Assembly: GCA_905397405.1 (NCBI GenBank)
Contig: CAJPVJ010000157.1
Location: 1 to 35,699, forward strand
From: Oppiella nova
Taxonomy: Eukaryota; Arthropoda; Arachnida; Sarcoptiformes; Oppiidae
Direction: 5' to 3'
DNA: 35,699 bases
Below, piece after piece: positions 1-10,797 of this stretch. Each line of letters opens with the position of its first letter. Position 1 is the first letter of the stretch. A program made the translations under genes and the position numbers. Under the pieces are notes generated by a model. That model was not told the origin of the DNA, made no database searches, and worked only from the letters and a program-made list of their open reading frames with translations.

Positions 1-458
1 CAAAAAATGTATAATACTTTTGAAATTTATTATACATTTGCTCTTAATTTTGAAGTTTTTATTTCGAAAATCCACCCGAAATTTGGTCCGAAATATATAT
101 TTCTGACGTCAATATTATTTAACACATTATGTTGTAATATATATTATATACGTGTGTGAAATGTATGTTATTTTTTAAAAGTAATTTTGTGTGTACAAAA
201 TAATTTTATGCATTTTATTTGTGATAGCTTATGATTAATTTTAATTTAAATCATATATGTAATAAACTATTCATATATTTAATCACAAAAATAATATTCA
301 TATGAATTTATGTTTGTTATAAATATTATATAATAAGAAATAATAACAATGCTGAAATGTTTTATATAGTTTTGAAAAACAAATATAAAACAACTTTTTG
401 TAAATAAATAAAAATAATTTGTAATTTAATTAAAGAAATATTATTTATTTTTCAATTT

Positions 459-461
<3 letters not shown>

Positions 462-496
<35 letters not shown>
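462..496. repeat. (AG)n microsatellite
   Basis: A perfect AG/GA dinucleotide run of 35 bases in AT-rich non-coding sequence. Confidence 0.95.
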
Positions 497-500
<4 letters not shown>

Positions 501-851
501 AATAATCAGTTATATGTAGTGTATTTTGTGGTCATAATAAAAAAATGGGTGAAGTCTCGTAGGCATTGCATACCTTTCCATACTTAAGAGGATTACATTT
601 ATATAAATCGCATTTAATCAGAATGAAACATAACATAAATATATGATTATTACAAAATAAAACACAAGTTTTTATTAATATTTATATAAAAGGATAATAG
701 GAAGAGCTTTATGTATGGGTTTGTAACACAACAAAAAGCAACATATTTTGCTTTTGTATACACAAAATCTTTTAGAAAAACAGATAAAACAAAAATATTT
801 TCCCTTTATTTTTGATACATAAAAGAGTTTTCTTTTGAGGACTGGTTTTCC

Positions 852-875
852 GAGAGAGAGAGAGAGAGAGAGAGA
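852..875. repeat. (GA)n microsatellite
   Basis: A perfect GA run of 24 bases. Read on the minus strand it makes the serine/leucine repeat of a spurious small open frame. Confidence 0.95.
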
Positions 876-2108
876 CTGGTGATGGGTATTGGAGTATAAG
901 CCCAGCCATAAAATCGTACGACTAGTGCCGTAATAATAATATAATTGTATATTAATATTGAAGTCGATTCTCATTACAATAAATTGAAAATATATTTCTT
1001 TTATAAGTTTAATGTTTTACAAGTAATTTATATGTAGTATAGCTATAAATAACAGATGTTTAGGAATAACTACATTTAGGAATCGGTTATGTATTGTGTT
1101 TTTTGGTATACTACATATACTGCTGATAACAAGTTAATTAATATCCGGATAATATTCATACAATATCAAAATTTCGCATTATCCTGATAATGTACTTTTA
1201 ATTTATGCCTGCTATTTATAATGCTAATTAATTAAAATATAATACTGTCAAATTGTGTATGCAATATTGTTACTAAAAATAAATCATTATAAATATATAA
1301 AAGTAATGTTAATAAACTTTTTGATATGATATTTAAAAATGACAAATATACAAGATCTATAATATTACATTTAATTAATACAAGATCTATTACATTTAAT
1401 TAAAAATTTATTAAAATTTATAATTATATTTGAAATATTAATAAATGTGAGTGAAATAATTATAACAGGATTAGCGTATAATAAGATTATATTTGACTAA
1501 ATATTAACTCATATATTGTGCAACAAAATCAAACCGATGTCACCATCAAAACCAATAAAAATCAATCAAACGCTTAAAAGTGATTAAAAATAAAATTTAT
1601 AATCCCTTTCAACGCATACCTACACCAACCCTACCGTTCCCCCTAAAACCTATAGCCGTAATAATAGTCATCATTGATTTAATCGCATTTAAAACCCATT
1701 ATATATACACACAAGTGGTTAGAAACCCGTACAAACTTTTAAGACAAAAAATGTTTGAGACAAAATAAATTTCACAAAAATATTTCAAATGAAATGTTGC
1801 TTTTTTATGCGGACATTCCTATCAAACCCCTGGCCTCTCACAGTATGTATACTTGTATATTGTATTTGTTTTATTACACTATCAGCACATGTATTGGCAT
1901 TCAATACAACACATAATTTAAAATATACATGAGTTTTGGGTCCCGTTATATAACTTCTTGTTTTATAAAAGCAATGAGAAAAACATTAACTGTTTTTTTG
2001 CATTATTTTTTGTATACATTTGTTGGTCACCTAATTCTCGTTCTAAGCAGCCGTTCCCTATCTCATCCATACCCTCCCCTTCCCATCCCATAGCCTCTCA
2101 TCGCAGGC

Positions 2109-2116
2109 TTATATAA
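2109..2116 (+). promoter_or_regulatory. Candidate TATA element
   Basis: TTATATAA lies just downstream of a C-rich, less AT-rich stretch (about 2040-2108). It could be the core promoter of the chitin-binding gene whose exons appear from 10798, which would imply a very long 5' intron. In a genome this AT-rich the motif alone is weak. I found no start codon with a phase-compatible donor linking it to 10798. Confidence 0.2.
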
Positions 2117-2944
2117 CATACTGAAAAGGTATGCAATATTATGCCATACATACAGTCCATAGACAAGCGCCGGCTTCCAGAAAACATACACTTATTTATT
2201 ACTATATGACTCGAGATATGGGTTTTAATTGAAGTTGAATTTTCTCAGTCAAGAGTTTTTTGTGTGAAATTTTAAGCCGTATTTAAGTTGAAATGATTTT
2301 CGATAAGTATTTTTCTCCCTAACACTGAAAGTCAACTTTTTTATCAAGATTTTCATGTATTTCTAAGTGAAATACCATTTTGACCATCGCTTGCAAACAA
2401 TTGTGAAAATAAATATTTTTCATATTTCTTATCGTAAGAAAAGTTTTCACATTTCAAAGTCTATGCTAATTATGATGTGTTTTAATTGTCTGTTAATTTT
2501 GTTTTGTTTATGCATGAGATCATAATAAATGGTGTTTTTTGATGTATTATATATTTTACACCATTATACTTTTGTGCTGATAATTAAAGTGTCGTTTCAT
2601 TCAATTAATTAATCATTTGTTTGGAGAAAGTGTTGGAAATATAAGCAACAAAAATATAATTTTTACTATTGTTTTCATTACTCGCAAAACCATATAATTA
2701 TTAAATACTTTGATATAAACTTGTGATCACATTATTAAATGTGCTTTTATTTTATTAATTTTCATAATTCGTGTTGAATATTATCAAAGTTTTCGTGAAT
2801 TTCTGTTTTTAACTGATTTTTATTGAATCAAAGTTTTTGATTAAGTTTACTATAATATTATATTTATAATTTATTGTGTTTTATTGTGTAGCTTATAATA
2901 TGTTAACATTTTCTATGTGTTATGAAAAATATTTTATTATTAAT

Positions 2945-3199
2945 AAGCACCTGATATATTTAATATGTTGTTTATAAACTTTTAACCTGGGATATGATTT
3001 TCGTGTTATTTTTCATATTTATTAATTTGTCTCCTGTTTTGAATAAAGGTATGAAAATATTTTTGTTTACCAAAGCACCTGATATATTTAATATGTTGTT
3101 TATAAACTTTTAACCTGGGATATGATTTTCGTGTTATTTTTCATATTTATTAATTTGTCTCCTGTTTTGAATAAAGGTATGAAAATATTTTTGTTTACC
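2945..3199. repeat. 127-base perfect tandem duplication
   Basis: Two adjacent copies, 2945-3071 and 3073-3199, are identical by eye with a 128-base period. They start at AAGCACCTGATATA and end at TTTTGTTTACC. Perfect identity in non-coding DNA indicates either a very recent duplication or an assembly artefact. Confidence 0.93.
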
Positions 3200-4343
3200 G
3201 TATTTAAAAATATATATATATTTATTGGAAAATTATGTTTTGCTAATATACATTGACAAGCTCATAGATAAATCACTGGTTATCTAATATTCACACGTAA
3301 AATACATGTTCAAATAAATCTGTTTATGGAATAAATATCTCAGATTTTAGTCAATATTAATAATTAGTTATTTGTGTATAAAATAATAAAATAATTTGTG
3401 ACATCATTATATAAACTAAATTCAAGAAATGAAACAAATTTTGAAAATAAAATATATGTCAATTCTAACTCTCAATCATTTGAAAACAAAATGAATTGAA
3501 TTTTCACGTGTAATGCATATTATAGTAGTATTAAATATTTTAGATATTTTATTTGAAGTATTTTAGAAATTCAATATAAATTTAATAATTCGTAAGTATT
3601 TATATTACATTATATAGATTCAGGCAAACTTAATAAAATCATTTACTTGTATAAAGTAAATCCAATTTGCAATGGTAGACCTAAGTTACTTCAGAACCTA
3701 ATATAAAACCTAAAATAATTAATTTGGTATAAATTTTCTTATTAGTTAACTTGATAAATTGCTTTAAAAAATTATAACCAATAGACCTAATAAAGATTAG
3801 TACTATTAGTACTCTAAAATTATTTTTAAATTATTATACTTAAATAAAATTATTAGTTAAGAATCATAATTTTTTTATAATATAAGTTATATTATATAAC
3901 AGTTAAAAATCATTTGAATTTATGTTAATATTTATCATTTTTAAATTGAATTACCGTTTGAAAATTTCTCATAATATTGTTATCAGGCTAAAAATTGTTA
4001 TACAAAATGCTATTAAAATAAAAAATAACTAAAAATAGAGATTAATTTAACATTAATAGTAAAATTACAGTTAATATGCATTAAATAACGTTAGATCAGC
4101 CGATACTATCAAAAGCCGTATATACTATAAAATACGGTATATTTTATAGTCTTACTTATAATCTTAAAATTAATGATTAGACCTCTTATACTAAATACTG
4201 GCATTAAATAATTGCAGTGAAAATGTATATAAAAATTTGTGATATTATGTGAAAAACGAGTTTTAATTTTAGAAACCTATGACAAAAATGAAGCTAAAAA
4301 TACAAATAAAATATTTGATTTAGAAAACTAGAAAATCTAAAAC

Positions 4344-4345
<2 letters not shown>

Positions 4346-4383
<38 letters not shown>
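4346..4383. repeat. (CT)n microsatellite
   Basis: A perfect CT run of 38 bases that forms the outer tip of the left arm of the inverted repeat. Confidence 0.95.
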
Positions 4384-4385
<2 letters not shown>

Positions 4386-5086
4386 AAATAATTTTTATTA
4401 AAAATTAAGTGATAATAAAAAATATTTTGGATATTATCTCTAAAATATGTTTTAAACACACGATTCGTGTCACACGATATACGATAGGCGACTATATTTT
4501 GATATTATGTTTAAATATTTTGCTCACAAAAACAACATTTAATTCAATGTATTTAATTCAACTAAATATTTGGATTAACATCTTCGAGATTATAGTCTAT
4601 TTAAATAAATATTTTTCTCAATTAAGACATTAACGTTACATTTAATTCAAAATATTATATACATGCATATATTATATAATGTGTTTATTTATACGAGAAT
4701 TTCAAAACATACTTAAAAACTATTTTATTCACTTAACAAACACTACAATAACGAGGAAATCGAGTGAAAACAATAGGCAAACAAATGAAATGAAATTTTC
4801 ATATTTTGCAATAAAAAGTAATGTGTTTTTTGTTTCAAAAAAGAAATTTTAATTACATTTTATCTACACATTTATGCCCATTATGTGAATGAGTAGTGAA
4901 AATATAGTTGAATATAAGGTCTATTGAAAGCTATTATAATATACGTAACTATAAGGAAACGATTCATCTCTTTATTATCATCAGGAGATCTCTGGCAGAT
5001 AGGGATGGGTTAGCGGTGTTTGTATAGAGCACTGGTATGTCTGAAATAGTTTTGAGAAATTACTTTATAAACGCGCAGTCATTCCG

Positions 5087-5104
5087 GAGAGAGAGAGAGA
5101 GAGA
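5087..5104. repeat. (GA)n microsatellite
   Basis: A GA run of 18 bases within the spacer of the inverted repeat. Confidence 0.9.
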
Positions 5105-5155
5105 ATGTGTAAAGTTATGAAAAACTAAATGTATAGTTAAATAATAATAAAGAGA

Positions 5156-5177
5156 GGGCGGGGAGGGGGGGAAAGGG
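5156..5177 (+). other. G-quadruplex-forming motif
   Basis: Four G runs (GGG, GGGG, GGGGGGG, GGG) are separated by loops of 1, 1 and 3 bases. This meets the usual G3+N1-7 rule and stands out in a strongly AT-rich background. It sits in the spacer of the inverted repeat. Formation in vivo is not shown by sequence. Confidence 0.7.
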
Positions 5178-5380
5178 ATCGGAGAATATAGAGAAAAATA
5201 TAGTGTAGAAAGCAATGAAAATTTGCCACAAAAAACACATAATGCAGCTCAATATGAATGAGTATTAAAATAATATACGAATGAATGAAAAAATGACACG
5301 AATCGTGTGTTTAAAACATATTTTAGAGATAATATCCAAAATATTTTTTATTATCACTTAATTTTTAATAAAAATTATTT

Positions 5381-5382
<2 letters not shown>

Positions 5383-5422
<40 letters not shown>
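5383..5422. repeat. (AG)n microsatellite
   Basis: A perfect AG run of 40 bases that forms the outer tip of the right arm of the inverted repeat. Confidence 0.95.
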
Positions 5423-5423
<1 letters not shown>

Positions 5424-6526
5424 ATTGTATCTCTAAATTATAGTAAAATATTTTGATGACATTTGTCGTACACTTAAAACTAAATTTTTATGTATAATAT
5501 GCTTTTTGTGATATAATTAATAGCTAACCCTAACAGACATTTGGCACAAACCATAAGCCATGTCCAACACCGGGAGGTTTAATGAGTGTTTGGATTTTTT
5601 ACAGCCATTTGAGCTAATTTTTAGTTTACCGTAGCTATGACTGAAATGCCACACAAATAGCGATTAAAACAAAATTAACATTAAATACTGAAAATAAATC
5701 AAAAAACTCATTTCGAGACACAATTTCTCATTTAATTAAATGTCATAAAAATTTGGAAAAATAATTTAAAAGTTACTTAATATTATTTGATACACTATAC
5801 ACTTTTTTGGGAAATTAATATCTAGTTATTAAATGATAAATGCTATTAAAATGTGAGCGAAAAAATGTAACATTTTTATGAATTATTAATCATTCATTTA
5901 ATATACCGACAGAAAAATGTTTTTTCAATAAATTGTTTGAGACTTTGGTTTACGAGAAAAAGGTATTGATTTTATTGTTTCATAACAAATGCTTATTTCA
6001 ATTGATTTTTGTATATATTATTCTTAATAATAATGAAATTCAATACAGAATATCAATCAACCAATTGTTTGGCAACAAAAACCGATTGTTATTATTAACT
6101 ATTATCATTTAAAACAGATTTACAGGTAAACTACTGTTCCTCATCTACATTAGGCACAGGGATGTAAAGGCTATATTTAAAATATTTATCTCGAGAGACG
6201 TATCTATTATGTGATTTAATACACTGAATATAACAATAATATAGTGAATAGAAAAAGGAAATACTATTATATGTATAAAAAGATGTTTAACTATTTGATA
6301 TAAGAATTAAAGTTTTTAATTTCTGCCAAAATATTTACTATGAATCTAATGATTAAGTCGTGACTACTATTCAATTTACATTGCATTGTGTGGGGACTAT
6401 ACAAAAGACATGGCATATGCCGTCCCATTCAGACGCCTAAAAACGGACGTCTCATGTCATGTCATGAGATGGTATTGTATTGTAATTATCAGACAAATTA
6501 AAAATACATTTAATGTGTAACTCATC

Positions 6527-6529
<3 letters not shown>

Positions 6530-6560
<31 letters not shown>
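6530..6560. repeat. (GA)n microsatellite
   Basis: A perfect GA run of 31 bases in non-coding sequence. Confidence 0.95.
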
Positions 6561-6561
<1 letters not shown>

Positions 6562-7739
6562 ATGTATAGTATAAATGGGAAATGACTTTTATAAAAAATA
6601 ATTATAACTTTTTTGTAATACAATTAGTATTATAGTGTGTATTTTGATGAGAGTTTTCGCGACACATATTACCGGTGTATATATGCCGTGAAAATTAAAA
6701 ATTGCATTTTTATTTTTACTTTCCATTTCCACGGTGACATAGTATCGTAGTATTGTATGTCTATGAGAAAGTGTGTGCACAACAAACTTATATTGGTCAT
6801 TATATTTTAATTTCCGGTACCTTTATATTGTCATTTCACACCACAAGACCGCATGTGTCTGTAGTTTTGCATATAATACTGACATGTATTGAAATAATTA
6901 TGTTTTATAATTAAGTTTGACTTCACTTTTTATAAGCGCTTATTATCCTCGAAAACAATTGAATATATTTTTGTTTATTATCTCAAAGTCTTCCCTAAAC
7001 TCGTAGTTATTATGCATTTTTCGTGTAATTGTTTGACCAATAATTATAACATAATATTTGTTATTATAATAAATTATCCCATTAACATAGTCTACGTAAT
7101 ATGCAAGCATCTGTACTACTAGTCCGTAATTTTGAGCAAAATTTTCACATAATTATAAGTGTGCTGTATATTAAGAGCACTTGTTTTTGTTTATTAACAA
7201 ATTGTTATATTTTTATGAGTTAATGAACAGTAGATTAGATATAAATAAAAGTTTTTAGTCTTAAAAATTATTGCAAACATTTAGCGACACTTTATTTTGG
7301 GGAGGATTTTAATTTAAATAAATTAAATTACAATAGATATACTGTACAATGGTAATATTTAAACTAATTTTAGTTATATTTTAGTTGACATTTGAATTTT
7401 TATATTCAAATTCATGTGAGTTCATGAAAATATAATTTAAATATTAATTGAAATTTCTACCATTAATTAATATTACACAATATTTATTATATGTATTTAA
7501 AAATGAATGATACATAGGGTATAACAAAAATCTAAAACAATACCACAAACAAACAAAATCAGAAAAACCTTTTATTTCTTAAGTCTAACACAAATACTTA
7601 TGTCTCAATGCATGGCGAAAAGGTATCACAAAATAAAATTAAAACCTAATTAATCATATCTGACCCATAAGTCTAACCATTACTACTGTTTCAGTGATGA
7701 GAGAATCGTATTTCATAACTGTTTGTAATTTTTAATTAC

Positions 7740-7740
<1 letters not shown>

Positions 7741-7771
<31 letters not shown>
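7741..7771. repeat. (AG)n microsatellite
   Basis: An AG run of about 31 bases, interrupted near its start by an extra AA. Confidence 0.93.
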
Positions 7772-10565
7772 CTAAATCTTATAGAATAGGATATTTCAAA
7801 AATTATAATCAAAAATCACACATAGAAAAAATTATTATAAATATAGCACAGACAGTAATATACTGTAAATACCGGCGCAGTCAATACATCATTAATCAAT
7901 AAATTCAAACAATATTTTCTAAAGCAATGTTAATAGAAATATATTTGTTGTTCAGATTATATTATTTTTATAAATACTATTCATAAAAAACTGTAAATTC
8001 CTCTGGGACTTATATTTAGAGTAATAGCTTTTTGTACAGTACATGGGATAGTAGTTTAAGTATTTTTTTGTTAACTATTTTAAGATGTTCACTAAATATA
8101 TGTATTATGGATCATAAAAATTATTGTCAATAATTATCAATTGAAATGTTTAGTCAATACACAGACATAATAAACATAAGGATCTACTCAGAAAAATGAG
8201 AGATTACTTGTGATTAACACAAAAAGATTATGTAATAAATGTTTAGACAAACAATAAATGATAACAAGAATTGTATAAAAGAGAAAAACATTTATTATAA
8301 AAGTTTTAACATAAGAAACCATACGATGAGTTAAACTATAGATAAAAATGATTGGGAAATATGATTATCTATTGTTTCAAAAGGGTTTTAACTAATATTT
8401 TTTGTTTTGTTAGTTTTTCTGTGAGTTTTGTTCAACTTTTATTGCAAAATCAAAGTTTTATTATCATTTCAATTGTTTTATGACTTTAATTGTGAATTTA
8501 GATCTAATTTTTCAGTAACTTTACTAATAATTTCTGCATACCTGTACCATATACAAAAAAAACCCTACCTATGCCATACCTCACACAGACTCAATAATAT
8601 ACTGTATATTATGTAATTTATATGAAATGCTTTTAATTTATAATTGATTACAATTGAACACACACCATTATAAAACCCACCACTTATTAATGTGAAGTAA
8701 AAAATAATTTTCAATTATAATCGCAAACATAATTTTCACATAATTCTCCACTAATACTGTTTAATGAAATGCACGAAATTTTAATAAACAATTTTTATTT
8801 ACAGAAATTTAATTAACAAAAATTATATATTTTGCATTTTCAATGTACGCTTAATTTATAAAGCAATTTGTATGCGAGTATGTTTGTTAAACATTATAGT
8901 ATCTGGATTATAATGGGATTTTTGCTATGATATCATAATGTATTCATTTGATGGATCCCTTTGTAGTCCATAAATGGGCTAATTATTAGGTGTGGTATAC
9001 CTGTATGTATCGGGACGGGTAGTGTGAGCGCTCAAATACCGGTGCTGGATGCGAGCATCAATTTTATTTAAAATGTTTTTTATTCATAAGTTTAACACAA
9101 AATATTTTTTCTAAACCGTTATATACTTTTATAAAAGCACCTGTTATTTGGGGAAAAAATAATAAGTTTTTAAAAACTTTTTTTCATATAACAAATTGCT
9201 TATCAAATCAAAATGCTTTTAAAATATAATCTACTTTATTCAGTATTTAACTTTAGTTTTTTGTGATACAAAATCTTTTGATCGCATTTTTATTTAAAAT
9301 AGTTTTGCCAGTAATTTTTAGTTTGAAGGGTATATCCAGTTCCCCATACCATACCTCGCACCCCCACTCTATTCATAAAGATTAGCATAATTTTTATTGT
9401 ATTGAATGTACGATTCGTACGATAAGTGTATTAATAGTTATTTAATTTTGCATAATTTAAATCATACATGTTTGTATGCTACATAATTTCAATTGAAACA
9501 GATTTATTTTATTTGATAGTTTTGTTTTAAAATCCCTTTATGAGATACTACACGTGTATTTGAGATCCTATATTTAAACCCTAGTTAATAATTTTTATTG
9601 CATTTAATAATGATTTAAGATTAGAGAAAATAAAATATGAGAAACCAAAAAACACTACATTATATGTAATCATCAAAATTGTTACATGTTTTGATAAATG
9701 AGTGCAAAAAATGTTTATTTCTCTGACCAGTGAATTAATTTTACATTTGAAAAATATTTTGTTTTAATGTTTCCCCGATATCACAATAGGATTAGTATTA
9801 ATACAATTTATATGCAATAAAAATATACAATCATAGCGTGTATATAACAGTGAAATAGCATTATAGTAATACGAAAACCGCTTTAATATTTTTTATGATA
9901 CATAATAATCGCATCCCAGTTATCATCAAAACCAGATCTAATCTAATAATACATAAGTGAATAAGGATTTTGTTATTTATGTTACCAGTCCCTCAAAGAT
10001 TGCACATTAATTTGGAGTACATTTTCTGAAAACCCTTTTTCTGAAAACTCTTTTGTGTTTTGGGAAAAGGTTTTGATTTTTAAAATATAATATTTGTTAT
10101 TAGTTTTCATTTTAAAATCTCTTTTGCCTCGTTATTAATGACTCTTTTAAAAACTTATTAATAATTTTGTTGTTGTTGTTTGTTATGTGAATATAAAAAT
10201 TATTTATTACATGAATGAGAATATGAGAAGCGATTAATTAAATTAATTGCCTTTCAATCGGGAATTATGTGTTAGATTTTGTGCCCAAAGATTTTTTTTG
10301 TAAAAAAGTTAATCAATTAATAAATAATAAATTTTTAATTTTGGAGGCATTCCCCTCGTTTGAGATTTTAAAAACAAAATCAACCTTTTTTAATTATTAA
10401 AATAAACAAAACAAAATATATATTTTCAATATTCTGAACACATTTTGTGTTTAGTGTTGAGTCAAAAATATTAAACTCAAAAAGTAATTATTAAAACAAA
10501 TTTTCAAATCATTTTCTAAGAGATAATTATGAAATGTCTTATCCATCAGTATATTACAATTACAG

Positions 10566-10613
10566 CACAGGTATCCTGACATACAGTTTTTCAAACTGAT
10601 GGGAATACCTGTG
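10566..10613. other. Compact hairpin
   Basis: The outer stem pairs CACAGGTAT with ATACCTGTG, and the inner stem pairs CAGTTT with AAACTG around a two-base loop. Together they make an imperfect hairpin of about 48 bases. It lies 185 bases upstream of the chitin-binding exon. It is short for an animal microRNA precursor and the flanks do not extend the stem, so it may be a chance or regulatory palindrome. Confidence 0.45.
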
Positions 10614-10797
10614 AACTAAATCCAATGCCTTTAAACAATAAGTGCTATTAATTTGTATTTCATTTGTTTTGTTTGTAAATGAATTGATAAACAGATTACG
10701 AATGATATGTCTATTTAGTAATCAAGTCATTAATCATATAACGCATGGCTTATGGGAAATACATCTCAAAACTAATCATCTTATTGTTCATTAACAG

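Larger units (their letters stand above)
4345..5423. repeat. Long near-perfect inverted repeat with microsatellite tips
   Basis: The left arm (4345-4472, 128 bases) is the reverse complement of the right arm (5294-5423, 130 bases). The only difference I find is the length of the dinucleotide run: 38 bases of CT on the left and 40 of GA on the right. The spacer is 821 bases and has no credible coding frame. No target-site duplication is visible outside the arms. It could be a foldback or MITE-like element with long terminal inverted repeats, a local inverted duplication, or an assembly artefact. Confidence 0.93.
1..10797. other. AT-rich gene-poor region
   Basis: I find no convincing coding exon in these 10.8 kb on either strand. 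The open frames present are short, AT-driven and rich in I, F, Y, K and N. The region holds several GA/CT dinucleotide microsatellites, a tandem duplication, a long inverted repeat and a G-rich tract, all listed separately. The 5' coding exon of the chitin-binding gene that continues at 10798 must lie upstream, in this region or beyond the window, but I could not identify it. Small less AT-rich islands occur near 2030-2180, 4980-5040 and 9000-9060. They could be regulatory; that is a guess. Confidence 0.7.

Noticed and set aside
675-974. 99-codon open frame on the minus strand
   Set aside because: Its Ser/Leu repeat is the translated GA microsatellite and the rest is AT-driven composition. 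No splice sites or domain.
1350-1403. Direct repeat of ACAAGATCTAT...TACATTTAATTAA
   Set aside because: Two short, imperfect AT-rich copies. Not distinguishable from chance or replication slippage.
2473-2520. Signal-peptide-like MMCFNCLLILFCLC frame as 5' exon of the chitin-binding gene
   Set aside because: Only 17 codons. The hydrophobic bias is expected from T-rich DNA, and the only phase-1 donor is poor.
4124-4150. Perfect 11-base AT palindrome around CGGTA
   Set aside because: Short palindromes made of A and T are expected often in DNA of this composition.
4409-4633. 74-codon open frame on the plus strand
   Set aside because: It overlaps the left arm of the inverted repeat and has AT-driven composition with no recognisable protein.
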